NCBI GenBank assembly: GCA_023458855.1
Contig: JAEWWQ010000294.1
Coordinates: 1-14,308, forward strand
DNA: 14,308 nucleotides
Origin: Bacillota bacterium
GTDB lineage: Bacteria; Bacillota; Clostridia; Lachnospirales; Lachnospiraceae
Direction: 5' to 3'
Numbering within the stretch: position 1 is the stretch's first letter; each line of letters begins with the position of its first letter. Below are positions 8,481 through 13,700 of this stretch, one piece after another. Under the pieces are notes generated by a model. That model was not told where the DNA came from, searched no databases, and saw only the letters and a program-made list of their open reading frames with translations. Position numbers and translations under genes: made by a program.

Positions 8481-9080
8481 TTGCCTAAATGTTATTCTGA
8501 ACAGGAAAAAAAGTATATTATCAAACGCTTAAAGGAGGAAGGGGAAAAATGTCTTGCCCAATATGGAATAAGACGTACGACTGTTGACGAGCTTGTAAAA
8601 CGTGTAAAAATTCCCAAAGGAACGTTTTATTTATTTTATCAGTCTAAAGAATTGTTATTGTTTGAGGTGATACTGGAGCAGCATGATAAGATGGAACAGA
8701 AATTGTATGATGCATTAAGCGGTCTTGATCGTAAGACAGTTTCCTGCGAGCAGCTGACAGACTTACTTTTCGGATTTTATAAAGCGGCTGAAGAAATGCC
8801 GATTTTAAAAACGATGAATTCTGACGAGATAGAAATTCTGGAGAGAAAGCTGCCGGAGGATGTTCTGGCAAGACATCTTGTACATGACAATTCTATGGTA
8901 GAGAAGATATTTACGATACTTTCCTATCAAAAGAAAGGAAAAGAAGATTTAGATGCATTCAGTGCTGCATTCAGAGAGATTTTCTTTGTAATGCTTCATA
9001 AAGAGGAATTTAGCCAGGAATATTATAATCAGGGATTGAAACTACTGATTAAGGGTCTGGTGATGCAATTAATGAAATGA
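8481..9080 (+). CDS. TetR/AcrR-family transcriptional regulator
   Basis: This is a DNA-binding repressor expected to release its operators on binding a small ligand. The N-terminal domain has the TetR helix-turn-helix: a GEKCLAQYGIRRTTVDELV helix pair followed by the recognition segment VKIPKGTFYLFYQSKELLL. The C-terminal ligand-binding/dimer domain is all-helical and not recognisable to a specific ligand. I chose TTG at 8481 (199 aa) because AGAGGTGG at 8468-8475 lies 5 bases before it. A GTG at 8472 (202 aa) is in frame but lies inside that RBS. The gene precedes an ABC export operon and both promoters share one inverted repeat, so it most likely represses itself and the exporter. Similar regulators commonly sit beside such exporters in Clostridia. 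Confidence 0.92.
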   Translation: MPKCYSEQEKKYIIKRLKEEGEKCLAQYGIRRTTVDELVKRVKIPKGTFYLFYQSKELLLFEVILEQHDKMEQKLYDALSGLDRKTVSCEQLTDLLFGFYKAAEEMPILKTMNSDEIEILERKLPEDVLARHLVHDNSMVEKIFTILSYQKKGKEDLDAFSAAFREIFFVMLHKEEFSQEYYNQGLKLLIKGLVMQLMK

Positions 9081-9084
9081 TTTT

Positions 9085-9112
9085 GTCCGGCGGAAGCTTA
9101 CTTCTACCGGAC
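9085..9112 (+). repeat. Stem-loop after the tetR gene
   Basis: GTCCGG at 9085-9090 pairs with CCGGAC at 9107-9112, and inside it GAAG at 9093-9096 pairs with CTTC at 9101-9104 across a two-by-two internal loop. No T-run follows on the + strand, so it is not a standard intrinsic terminator for tetR. It overlaps the expected -35 position of the exporter promoter and could affect its use. Confidence 0.5.
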
Positions 9113-9116
9113 TACT

Positions 9117-9154
9117 CATTAGTCATATAATGACTAATGAAACAAATATAGTCA
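9117..9154 (+). promoter_or_regulatory. ABC-exporter promoter -10 and double TetR operator
   Basis: A TATAAT -10 at 9126-9131 sits at the centre of a perfect inverted repeat, CATTAGTCA at 9117-9125 and TGACTAATG at 9131-9139. A further TAGTCA at 9149-9154 forms TGACTA-N12-TAGTCA with the copy at 9131, the same arrangement as at the tetR promoter. No good -35 is visible (best guess TTCTAC at 9102-9107), so basal activity may be lower than at the tetR promoter. Binding by the upstream TetR protein is inferred from the shared sites. Confidence 0.75.
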
Positions 9155-9175
9155 AATAGTATATGGAGGGATCAC

Positions 9176-10021
9176 ATGATTGAAGTAAAAAATTTATCTT
9201 TTAGTTACACAGGCAGACCTTTTATAAAAGAAATTAATTTTTCCGTTGCAGATGGTGAGATTTTCGGATTTCTGGGACCGTCTGGTGCGGGAAAGACCAC
9301 ACTGCAAAAAATTCTGACAGGACTCATCTGCACTTACCAGGGTTCGGCAGCAATCAATGGAATGGAATGTAAGACTCATAAGAAGGGTTTTTATGAAAAT
9401 ATCGGTGTTGATTTTGAATTTTCCACGCTCTATGAAAAGCTTACTGCAAGACAGAACTTACAATTTTTTTCCTCTTTATACACAAGACAGCCAGAGTCGA
9501 TCCCGGCACTTCTTGAAGCCGTCAGCCTGCAGAACGATGCAGATAAGAAAGTTTCTGACTATTCAAAAGGTATGAGATCCCGGCTCAATTTTGTAAAGGC
9601 CCTGCTGCATAATCCGGCAATCCTGTTTTTAGATGAACCGACAAGCGGACTTGATCCGACCAATAGCAGACTCATGAAAGATATGATTCTGGCAGAAAAG
9701 AAAAAGGGGAAAACAATTATACTGACTACTCACAATATGCTTGATGCAACGGAACTTTGTGACAAGGTGGCATTTATTGTAAATGGCAAAATCTGTGCCT
9801 TAGACAGTCCGCATAATCTGATTATGTCAAAGGGGGCTGCAACTGTAAAGTACAGTTACTTTGACAACGGGGAACAGAATGCAGAATGTCTGCTTGCCAG
9901 AATATCAGAAGATGAGAAACTGCGGTCTGTAATAAAAAGTAACCGCTTAATGTCTATTCATAGTGGGGAACCTACCTTGAATGATATTTTCATGGAACTT
10001 ACGGGGAGGACGCTGCAATGA
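9176..10021 (+). CDS. ABC exporter ATP-binding protein
   Basis: This is the cytoplasmic ATPase that powers the two membrane proteins encoded immediately downstream. Walker A is GPSGAGKT at residues 34-41. The signature loop is the variant Y129-SKGMRSR. Walker B runs into ILFLDEPTSGLD with D153/E154, and the switch His lies in LTTHNM. The C-terminal extension of about 70 residues after the ATPase core is like that of ABC-2 drug/antibiotic exporters rather than importers. GGAGGG at 9165-9170 lies 5 bases before the ATG, and the stop overlaps the next start (ATGA). The set of one ATPase and two small membrane proteins under a TetR regulator recalls the mycobacterial Rv2686c-Rv2688c type (fluoroquinolone export). 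That is a resemblance of layout only; the substrate is unknown. Confidence 0.93.
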   Translation: MIEVKNLSFSYTGRPFIKEINFSVADGEIFGFLGPSGAGKTTLQKILTGLICTYQGSAAINGMECKTHKKGFYENIGVDFEFSTLYEKLTARQNLQFFSSLYTRQPESIPALLEAVSLQNDADKKVSDYSKGMRSRLNFVKALLHNPAILFLDEPTSGLDPTNSRLMKDMILAEKKKGKTIILTTHNMLDATELCDKVAFIVNGKICALDSPHNLIMSKGAATVKYSYFDNGEQNAECLLARISEDEKLRSVIKSNRLMSIHSGEPTLNDIFMELTGRTLQ

Positions 10022-10653
10022 GATTTCTAAATCTAATAATTGGAGATATACGTTTTCAGGCAAAATACGGATTTTATCTTGTATATATGATTTTGACGGT
10101 TTTTTATATTGCCCTGTTATTTGCATTTCCGGTTTCCTGGAGAGGAAAAGCAGCAGCTATTATGATCTTTTCGGATCCTGCAGCCATGGGATTATTTTTT
10201 ATGGGGGCAATTGTATTATTGGAAAAGAGTCAGCGGGTCATGGAAGCGCTGGCTGTTTCGCCTGTTACTGTTTGGGAATATATCATGTCAAAGGTAATAT
10301 CCCTTTTTTTAATTTCTATTATAGTTGCCATGGTACTGGCAGTAGCTGCAGGGGAAAGCAATCTGATATTGATATTTATCGGCACAATGTCTGCTTCCGT
10401 GATTTTTTCTTTGATCGGGCTGATTGCTGCAACTAAAATAGGAAGTCTCAACCAGTTCTTTATGGTAATCATTCCAATTGAAATTATATGTTTTATTCCA
10501 GGAATTCTTTTTCTGTATGGTTATGGGAATGGTGTACGCAGATGGTACCCGATATGCCTTTGCCTGGGGGTAATTGCGATTGCCGTACTGTTTGTCATTT
10601 CATACCGTTGTGTGTCTAAGATGTGGAAAAGCGTAGGAGGAGTAAAATTATGA
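10018..10653 (+). CDS. ABC-2-type membrane subunit 1 of the exporter
   Basis: This is an integral membrane protein of 211 residues with about six predicted hydrophobic helices. Examples are YGFYLVYMILTVFYIALLFA near the N-terminus, MGLFFMGAIVLLE, VISLFLISIIVAMVLAVAA, and two C-terminal helices. The cytoplasmic stretch EKSQRVMEALAVSPVTVWEYIMSKV corresponds to the ABC-2 transporter motif in which a 'xxTPL/SPV...YxxxK' segment contacts the ATPase. The start overlaps the ATPase stop and its own stop overlaps the next start, both as ATGA, so the three genes are translationally coupled. It probably forms a heterodimeric channel with the next protein. Confidence 0.87.
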   Translation: MRFLNLIIGDIRFQAKYGFYLVYMILTVFYIALLFAFPVSWRGKAAAIMIFSDPAAMGLFFMGAIVLLEKSQRVMEALAVSPVTVWEYIMSKVISLFLISIIVAMVLAVAAGESNLILIFIGTMSASVIFSLIGLIAATKIGSLNQFFMVIIPIEIICFIPGILFLYGYGNGVRRWYPICLCLGVIAIAVLFVISYRCVSKMWKSVGGVKL

Positions 10654-11366
10654 AATCTATTATATCGGGTTTTCTGCAGATGCTCCATTGTGTAAAGAAT
10701 GATGGCATGCTGGTGATGTCCTGTATAGCGCCTGTTTTGTGCGGCATTCTCTTTAAATTTGGCATTCCGGAAGCTGAGAAATTATTGACCGGCTATTTTA
10801 AAAGTACAGAAATACTTTTTCCCTACTTTGCCCTATTTGATTTATTCCTTTCCCTGATAACACCTATGATGTTTAATTTTGCAGCGGCAATGGTCATATT
10901 GGAAGAGATAGATGTACACATATCAGGCTATCTGGCTGTGACACCTTTGGGAAGAAGGGGATACCTGATAGCAAGGCTTGGAATACCGTCCGTATTTTCA
11001 TTTCTTTTTACTATGGCAATCTCAGATGTTTTCAGCCTGATCTCTGTCCGCCTGGAAACGCTGCTGGTGACTGCTATTGTAGCTTCCCTGCATGGCTTGA
11101 TAATTGCTTTGATGATTGTCTCTTTTTCGGGCAACAAATTAGAGGGGATGGCAGTGACAAAGCTGTCATCACTTATGGTCTTAGGAATTATGGTGCCGTT
11201 TTTTATAACAGAAAGGATAGAATATCTTGCGTCGCCCCTTCCTGGCTTCTGGATGGCAAAAATAGTACAAAAGAGTGGACCGCTGAATGTGTCAGCTGCG
11301 CTCCTGGTATCTTTAGTATGGATTATCTGTCTGTCAAAAAAGTTTTATCGAAAAATATCCTTCTAG
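10650..11366 (+). CDS. ABC-2-type membrane subunit 2 of the exporter
   Basis: This is an integral membrane protein of 238 residues with about six hydrophobic helices, the probable partner of the preceding subunit. A typical ABC-2 sequence, EEIDVHISGYLAVTPLGRRGYLIARL, lies between helices two and three and matches the position of the EALAVSPVTVWEY stretch in the other subunit. This suggests that the two are distant paralogues. I use the ATG at 10650, which forms an ATGA overlap with the previous stop and is preceded by AGGAGG at 10635-10640; an in-frame GTG at 10623 lies upstream of that RBS. No convincing terminator is seen after the stop; a weak six-pair AT-only hairpin at 11364-11379 is not followed by T. 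Confidence 0.87.
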   Translation: MKSIISGFLQMLHCVKNDGMLVMSCIAPVLCGILFKFGIPEAEKLLTGYFKSTEILFPYFALFDLFLSLITPMMFNFAAAMVILEEIDVHISGYLAVTPLGRRGYLIARLGIPSVFSFLFTMAISDVFSLISVRLETLLVTAIVASLHGLIIALMIVSFSGNKLEGMAVTKLSSLMVLGIMVPFFITERIEYLASPLPGFWMAKIVQKSGPLNVSAALLVSLVWIICLSKKFYRKISF

Positions 11367-11423
11367 AATATAAATTCTAAAGATAGAAAATGTTCTGAAT
11401 AGATATATTTTCCAGGAGACACA

Positions 11424-11429
11424 TATAAT
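11424..11429 (+). promoter_or_regulatory. Possible -10 element for the rubrerythrin gene
   Basis: A perfect TATAAT lies 31 bases before the rubrerythrin start in an AT-rich gap. No matching -35 is visible 16-18 bases upstream, so the promoter may be activator-dependent or use a weak -35. In the 94-base gap after the exporter operon nothing else stands out. Confidence 0.4.
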
Positions 11430-11460
11430 AAAATAGATAAAAAATCATAGGGAAAATAAT

Positions 11461-11661
11461 ATGGAATTTAAAGATAGCGAAACCTATAAAAATCTGCAGA
11501 AGGCATATGATATTGAACGTATGTCCAGCACAAAGTACAGGATATATGCAGATAAGGCGAGAACTGATGGGTACGAGGTAATCGGAGAAACTTATGATGA
11601 GTTTTCCCATAATGAAAAGGAACATGCCAAAATCTGGTTGAGGCAGATGAATGATGGATGA
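11461..11661 (+). CDS. Rubrerythrin N-terminal fragment as translated
   Basis: This is what translation yields if the TGA is honoured: 66 residues holding the first half of the ferritin-like bundle, with one Glu ligand (E19) and one ExxH pair (HNEKEHAKIW). AGGGA about 10 bases before the ATG is a modest RBS. Two such halves are needed for a diiron site, so alone it could work only as a dimer or with the downstream half, as in some short 'erythrin' proteins. Function is doubtful. Confidence 0.55.
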   Translation: MEFKDSETYKNLQKAYDIERMSSTKYRIYADKARTDGYEVIGETYDEFSHNEKEHAKIWLRQMNDG

Positions 11662-11673
11662 ATACCGAGTACA

Positions 11674-12000
11674 ATGGAGAATCTGGAGGAAGCATTAGGA
11701 GGGGAGACCTATGAGGCGACCAGAATGTATACTACGTATGCGGAACAGGCAATGGCAGAAGGATATTCGGAAATAGCAAGGTTATTCAGAGAAGTTGCCA
11801 TAATCGAACAATATCAGAATTTTCGTTTTGAGAAGTTTGCTCTCGAACTGGCAGAAGGCAGTTTATTTTGTAAGCAAAGAAATACAATATGGATATGTAT
11901 GAACTGCGGACAGCTGTTCTACGGTGAGTGTGCGCCGGAAATATGCTCCGTATGTGGATATCCGCAGGCATTTTATAAGCAGAATTGTGAGACCTATTAG
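11674..12000 (+). CDS. Rubrerythrin C-terminal fragment with rubredoxin-like domain
   Basis: This segment is in frame with the N-terminal half and begins at an ATG 12 bases after the TGA. Its 108 residues hold helices three and four (GETYEATRMY with two Glu; then IIEQYQN lacking the usual His) and the iron-binding knuckles CMNCG and CSVCGYPQAF. No clear RBS precedes the ATG, so translation would depend on termination-reinitiation at the nearby stop. Its stop lies 3 bases from the stop of the convergent minus-strand gene. Confidence 0.5.
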   Translation: MENLEEALGGETYEATRMYTTYAEQAMAEGYSEIARLFREVAIIEQYQNFRFEKFALELAEGSLFCKQRNTIWICMNCGQLFYGECAPEICSVCGYPQAFYKQNCETY

Positions 12001-12003
12001 TCA

Positions 12004-12156
12004 TTATTTCTTGTTGCTGTCTTCTTCGGCAGAATCCTCCGCTGGAATAATTCTGTTAGGTAAATCTTCTTTTGGGATGTCGTCAAAATCATTTTGCATT
12101 GGTTCACTATATGGTGTTGTCTTTATAGGTATATTATCCATAGCTTTATTATCCAT
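12004..12156 (-). CDS. Small acidic protein 1 (50 aa), unknown function
   Basis: I do not recognise this family. The 50-residue product has 13 Asp/Glu against 6 Lys/Arg, no Cys, no membrane segment and no signal peptide, and it is rich in Pro, Asn and Asp; it is probably disordered. It contains MDNIPIK near the start and FDDIPKEDLP in the middle. The start at 12156 is preferred because AAAGG at 12170-12166 lies 9 bases before it. In-frame ATGs at 12165 and 12162 are too close to that RBS. A TATACT -10 candidate lies at 12186-12181. The product resembles the other acidic protein at 13110-13265 in length, charge and the (D/N)IPxxDLP motif. Convergent with rubrerythrin. Confidence 0.65.
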   Translation of the reverse strand: MDNKAMDNIPIKTTPYSEPMQNDFDDIPKEDLPNRIIPAEDSAEEDSNKK

Positions 12157-12231
12157 AATCATCATCCTTTCTTTAAAGTTAGTATAGGCAGATTCTGGAT
12201 AAATATTCGAAATGCTCAAAAAAATTTTTGT

Positions 12232-12263
12232 GAAAAAAAAGAAGCTCTGGCATAAGCCAGAGC
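12232..12263 (-). terminator. Intrinsic terminator of the 21-residue minus-strand gene
   Basis: GCTCTGGC at 12244-12251 and GCCAGAGC at 12256-12263 form a perfect 8-bp stem with a 4-base loop. On the minus strand it is followed by TTC and then eight T (12240-12233). This is a textbook Rho-independent terminator reading leftwards, placed 9 bases after the stop of the tiny ORF at 12273-12338. Confidence 0.92.
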
Positions 12264-12272
12264 CAAATTATA

Positions 12273-12338
12273 TTAGCCGTTTCTGAAACATTTACGTAAT
12301 ATTTCTAACAAATCGCTACAGTTAAATGAATAAAACAT
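12273..12338 (-). CDS. Tiny peptide gene (21 aa), unknown
   Basis: This is a 21-codon minus-strand ORF reading MFYSFNCSDL then LEILRKCFRN and a final Gly. It is preceded by a near-perfect Shine-Dalgarno, AAAGGAGG at 12354-12347, 8 bases before the ATG, and followed after 9 bases by a strong intrinsic terminator. A promoter candidate lies upstream (TTGAGT-17-TACAAT). The peptide has two Cys (C7 and C17), a hydrophobic/aromatic N-terminus and a plausible short amphipathic helix (SDLLEILRKCF) with a basic end. I know no family for it. It could be a regulatory or membrane-associated small protein, or the coding part of a dual-function small RNA. The complete transcription unit of about 145 bases is the main reason to believe it is real. 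Confidence 0.72.
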   Translation of the reverse strand: MFYSFNCSDLLEILRKCFRNG

Positions 12339-12384
12339 AATGTAGTCCTCCTTTGAAGTGTGCGTATTAATCAGGTACAAATGA

Positions 12385-12413
12385 ATTGTAACAATTTTGT
12401 AACATTTACTCAA
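12385..12413 (-). promoter_or_regulatory. Promoter of the 21-residue peptide gene with overlapping repeats
   Basis: On the minus strand TTGAGT (12413-12408) and TACAAT (12390-12385) are separated by exactly 17 bases. Written on the + strand, the spacer and -10 hold two direct repeats of TTGTAACA (12386-12393 and 12397-12404), spaced 11 bp or one helical turn. They also hold a 13-bp palindrome, AATTGT-A-ACAATT (12384-12396). The start point would fall near 12378. The repeats are candidate operator sites. Confidence 0.6.
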
Positions 12414-12465
12414 TAGGAGCTTATTGGTAAATATGGAAACAGAATTTTAAACATATGAATATATT

Positions 12466-12471
12466 TATAAT
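12466..12471 (+). promoter_or_regulatory. Possible -10 element for the superoxide dismutase gene
   Basis: TATAAT lies 24 bases before the start codon in a very AT-rich stretch; no convincing -35 is seen. The region 12414-12495 is the shared upstream region of this gene and the divergent 21-residue peptide gene. Confidence 0.4.
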
Positions 12472-12495
12472 AAAACAAGATTAAAGGTTTTCAAT

Positions 12496-13086
12496 ATGAA
12501 ATTTACGAAAATAGAATTTGAGTACACACAGGATATAACAGTTATTGACCGAGAACAATTTGAGGCACACCTGAGACTGTATGAAGGATACATTAATAAG
12601 ATGAATGAAATTGATCAACTGCTTTTGGAAAATACCAGTCTGGATAAGGCCAATGCGACATATAGCCAGTACAGAGGGATTAAAAGGGGTGAAACTTTTG
12701 CATTAAATGGTGTTATTCTTCATGAACTTTATTTTGAAAATATTGGTAACGGACAAAAGCAGCCAAATGCAGTATTGCAAAGGTATATCGCCAGGGATTT
12801 TGGAAGCTTTGAAGAATGGAAAAAACATTTTACTGCTACAGCAAAGGCCAGCAGGGGCTGGGTCGTATTAGCTTATGACTGGCGCTCATACCGATTCAGG
12901 AATATTAGTCTGGATGCGCATGATGTAGGTAATATTGCTCTTTCAACACCGGTATTAGTATTAGATATGTATGAACATGCATATTTTCTCCAATATGCAG
13001 ATAAAAAAGATGCATATATCAATAATTTTATGAAAAATATTGATTGGGCAGTTGTAAGTAAACGTTTTTATCCGAATTTAGTGTAA
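12496..13086 (+). CDS. Fe/Mn-family superoxide dismutase
   Basis: This cytoplasmic enzyme converts superoxide to peroxide and oxygen. The four metal ligands are present in family order: H25 (FEAHLRLYEGYI), H76 (NGVILHELYF), D157 and H161 (LDMYEHAYF). The expected flanking motifs FGSFEEWKKHF and RGWVVLAYD are also present. Second-sphere residues are Gly at 72 (four before H76, as in Mn-type enzymes) and His at 142 (in LDAHD) where most Mn enzymes have Gln. This Gly/His pair is known in some Fe enzymes such as that of Mycobacterium tuberculosis. The gateway Tyr region is altered (HLRLYEGY instead of HYGKHHQTY), so activity should not be assumed. Length of 196 aa is normal. RBS AAAGG at 12484-12488 precedes the ATG. 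Metal preference cannot be decided from sequence. Confidence 0.88.
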   Translation: MKFTKIEFEYTQDITVIDREQFEAHLRLYEGYINKMNEIDQLLLENTSLDKANATYSQYRGIKRGETFALNGVILHELYFENIGNGQKQPNAVLQRYIARDFGSFEEWKKHFTATAKASRGWVVLAYDWRSYRFRNISLDAHDVGNIALSTPVLVLDMYEHAYFLQYADKKDAYINNFMKNIDWAVVSKRFYPNLV

Positions 13087-13096
13087 TATTCATTAA

Positions 13097-13122
13097 GGGG
13101 GAGAGAGTATCAGCTCCCTCCC
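13097..13122. terminator. Imperfect hairpin between convergent genes
   Basis: GGGGGAGAG at 13097-13105 faces CTCCCTCCC at 13114-13122, nine pairs with one mismatch and one G-T. It lies 10 bases after the dismutase stop and covers the 3' end of the convergent acidic-protein gene. Neither strand has a long T-run after it, so it is at best a weak, possibly bidirectional, terminator. Confidence 0.4.
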
Positions 13123-13265
13123 GGTCCATCCCTGCGAGGGCGGCTGGATGCCGGTAATGGTTCTACAGAAGATTCGCCTTCCTTCAGTGGAAGATCAATT
13201 TCAGGAATATTGTCATCATCGTATTCATCCTGTGGTTTTGGATTTTCTTTCCCATCTTTTAACAT
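13110..13265 (-). CDS. Small acidic protein 2 (51 aa), unknown function
   Basis: I do not recognise this family. The 51-residue product has 13 Asp/Glu, mostly in the first two-thirds (DEYDDDNIPEIDLPLKEGE), and a basic Gly/Pro-rich tail (SRPRRDGPGGS). It has no Cys and no membrane segment. The start at 13265 is chosen because AAAGGTGG at 13280-13273 lies 7 bases before it; the longer reading from 13298 has no such support. The gene lies 57 bases after the copper-binding protein gene on the same strand with no terminator between, so they probably form an operon. The core DNIPEIDLP matches DDIPKEDLP in small acidic protein 1, suggesting paralogues. Confidence 0.68.
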   Translation of the reverse strand: MLKDGKENPKPQDEYDDDNIPEIDLPLKEGESSVEPLPASSRPRRDGPGGS

Positions 13266-13322
13266 GGATACACCACCTTTCAGAAATAGTATGCACATAA
13301 ATTTGGGGTTTCATTCAAAAGA

Positions 13323-13670
13323 TTACATGTTGGACATACTTTTGCAATCTGCCGAACACTTTTTACATTCAGCAGCACAAGTCTTACAATGCTGATCTTT
13401 GAACATTTCACATTCCTGTGCGCACTTGTCGCAGATGGCAGAACAGAGCTGACAATGCTGCATTGCTGATTGTGAGTTCATTGACATCATCACAGATGAC
13501 ATTTGGCACATCATGGCACATTCAATAAGTGTACTGATGCAGGTTTTCCTTGCTTGAACATCTGATTCATCCAGGCAAGCTTGAAAACATTCATAACACG
13601 CCTGCATGCATCTGTTACATGAATCAATGCAAGGTTGATTTTTGTCTGTAGAGTTAGTTACGATTCCCAT
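13323..13670 (-). CDS. Cys-rich four-helix-bundle copper-binding protein (DUF326/Csp-like)
   Basis: This is a probable cytosolic copper-storage or copper-buffering protein. The 115-residue product has 19 Cys arranged mainly as CxxC and CxxxC along predicted helices (CIDSCNRCMQACYECFQAC, HCQLCSAICDKCAQEC, HCKTCAAECKKCSADC). This is the hallmark of the family, whose helices bind many Cu(I) ions inside the bundle. A Met-rich stretch (MMCQMSSVMMSM) joins helices two and three. There is no signal peptide when the start at 13670 is used, pointing to the cytosolic type. GGAGG at 13683-13679 lies 8 bases before this ATG; the longer reading to 13763 is unlikely. A possible copper-operator-like sequence lies upstream at 13701-13710. 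It leads a likely two-gene operon with small acidic protein 2. Confidence 0.9.
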   Translation of the reverse strand: MGIVTNSTDKNQPCIDSCNRCMQACYECFQACLDESDVQARKTCISTLIECAMMCQMSSVMMSMNSQSAMQHCQLCSAICDKCAQECEMFKDQHCKTCAAECKKCSADCKSMSNM

Positions 13671-13700
13671 TATAATAACCTCCAAATAATATATTGATAG

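Larger units (their letters stand above)
11461..12000 (+). pseudogene. rbr: Rubrerythrin interrupted by an in-frame TGA
   Basis: Intact rubrerythrins are diiron peroxidases of about 170-195 residues, with a ferritin-like four-helix bundle plus a C-terminal rubredoxin-like Fe(SCys)4 domain, protecting anaerobes from peroxide. Here one reading frame covers the whole protein (179 codons before the final stop) but codon 67 is TGA at 11659-11661. Upstream are helices one and two with ligands at E19 (YDIERMSS) and the ExxH of NEKEHAKIW. Downstream come GETYE, then IIEQYQN, where the second ExxH has become ExxQ. The rubredoxin domain follows with CMNCG and CSVCG. The TGA stands where relatives usually have a small residue before IPST, and a single G-to-T change (GGA to TGA) would explain it. 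The stop and the lost histidine together suggest decay. Sequencing error or readthrough cannot be excluded. Confidence 0.78.

Noticed and set aside
9085..9112. Intrinsic terminator for the tetR gene
   Set aside because: The hairpin is good but no T-run follows on the + strand; kept only as a stem-loop.
9357..9575. A 72-codon + strand frame inside the ABC ATPase gene
   Set aside because: Shadow frame within a gene with all ATPase motifs; no RBS.
9981..10436. A 151-codon + strand frame overlapping the exporter genes
   Set aside because: It overlaps the membrane-subunit gene in another frame; the translation has no family features and the ATGA-coupled frame is clearly the real one.
11364..11379. 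Terminator after the exporter operon
   Set aside because: A six-pair AT-only stem (TAGAAT/ATTCTA) without a T-run is too weak.
11421..11436. PerR box before rubrerythrin
   Set aside because: Only the left half resembles TTATAAT; the right half has most positions wrong.
11659..11661. The rubrerythrin TGA as a selenocysteine codon
   Set aside because: No convincing SECIS-like hairpin directly follows, the position is not a Cys in relatives as far as I can recall, and the protein also lacks a ligand His, which fits decay better.
11924..12187. An 87-codon + strand frame between rubrerythrin and the dismutase
   Set aside because: It starts inside the rubredoxin domain without an RBS, and its hydrophobic tail is the complement of the acidic minus-strand gene.
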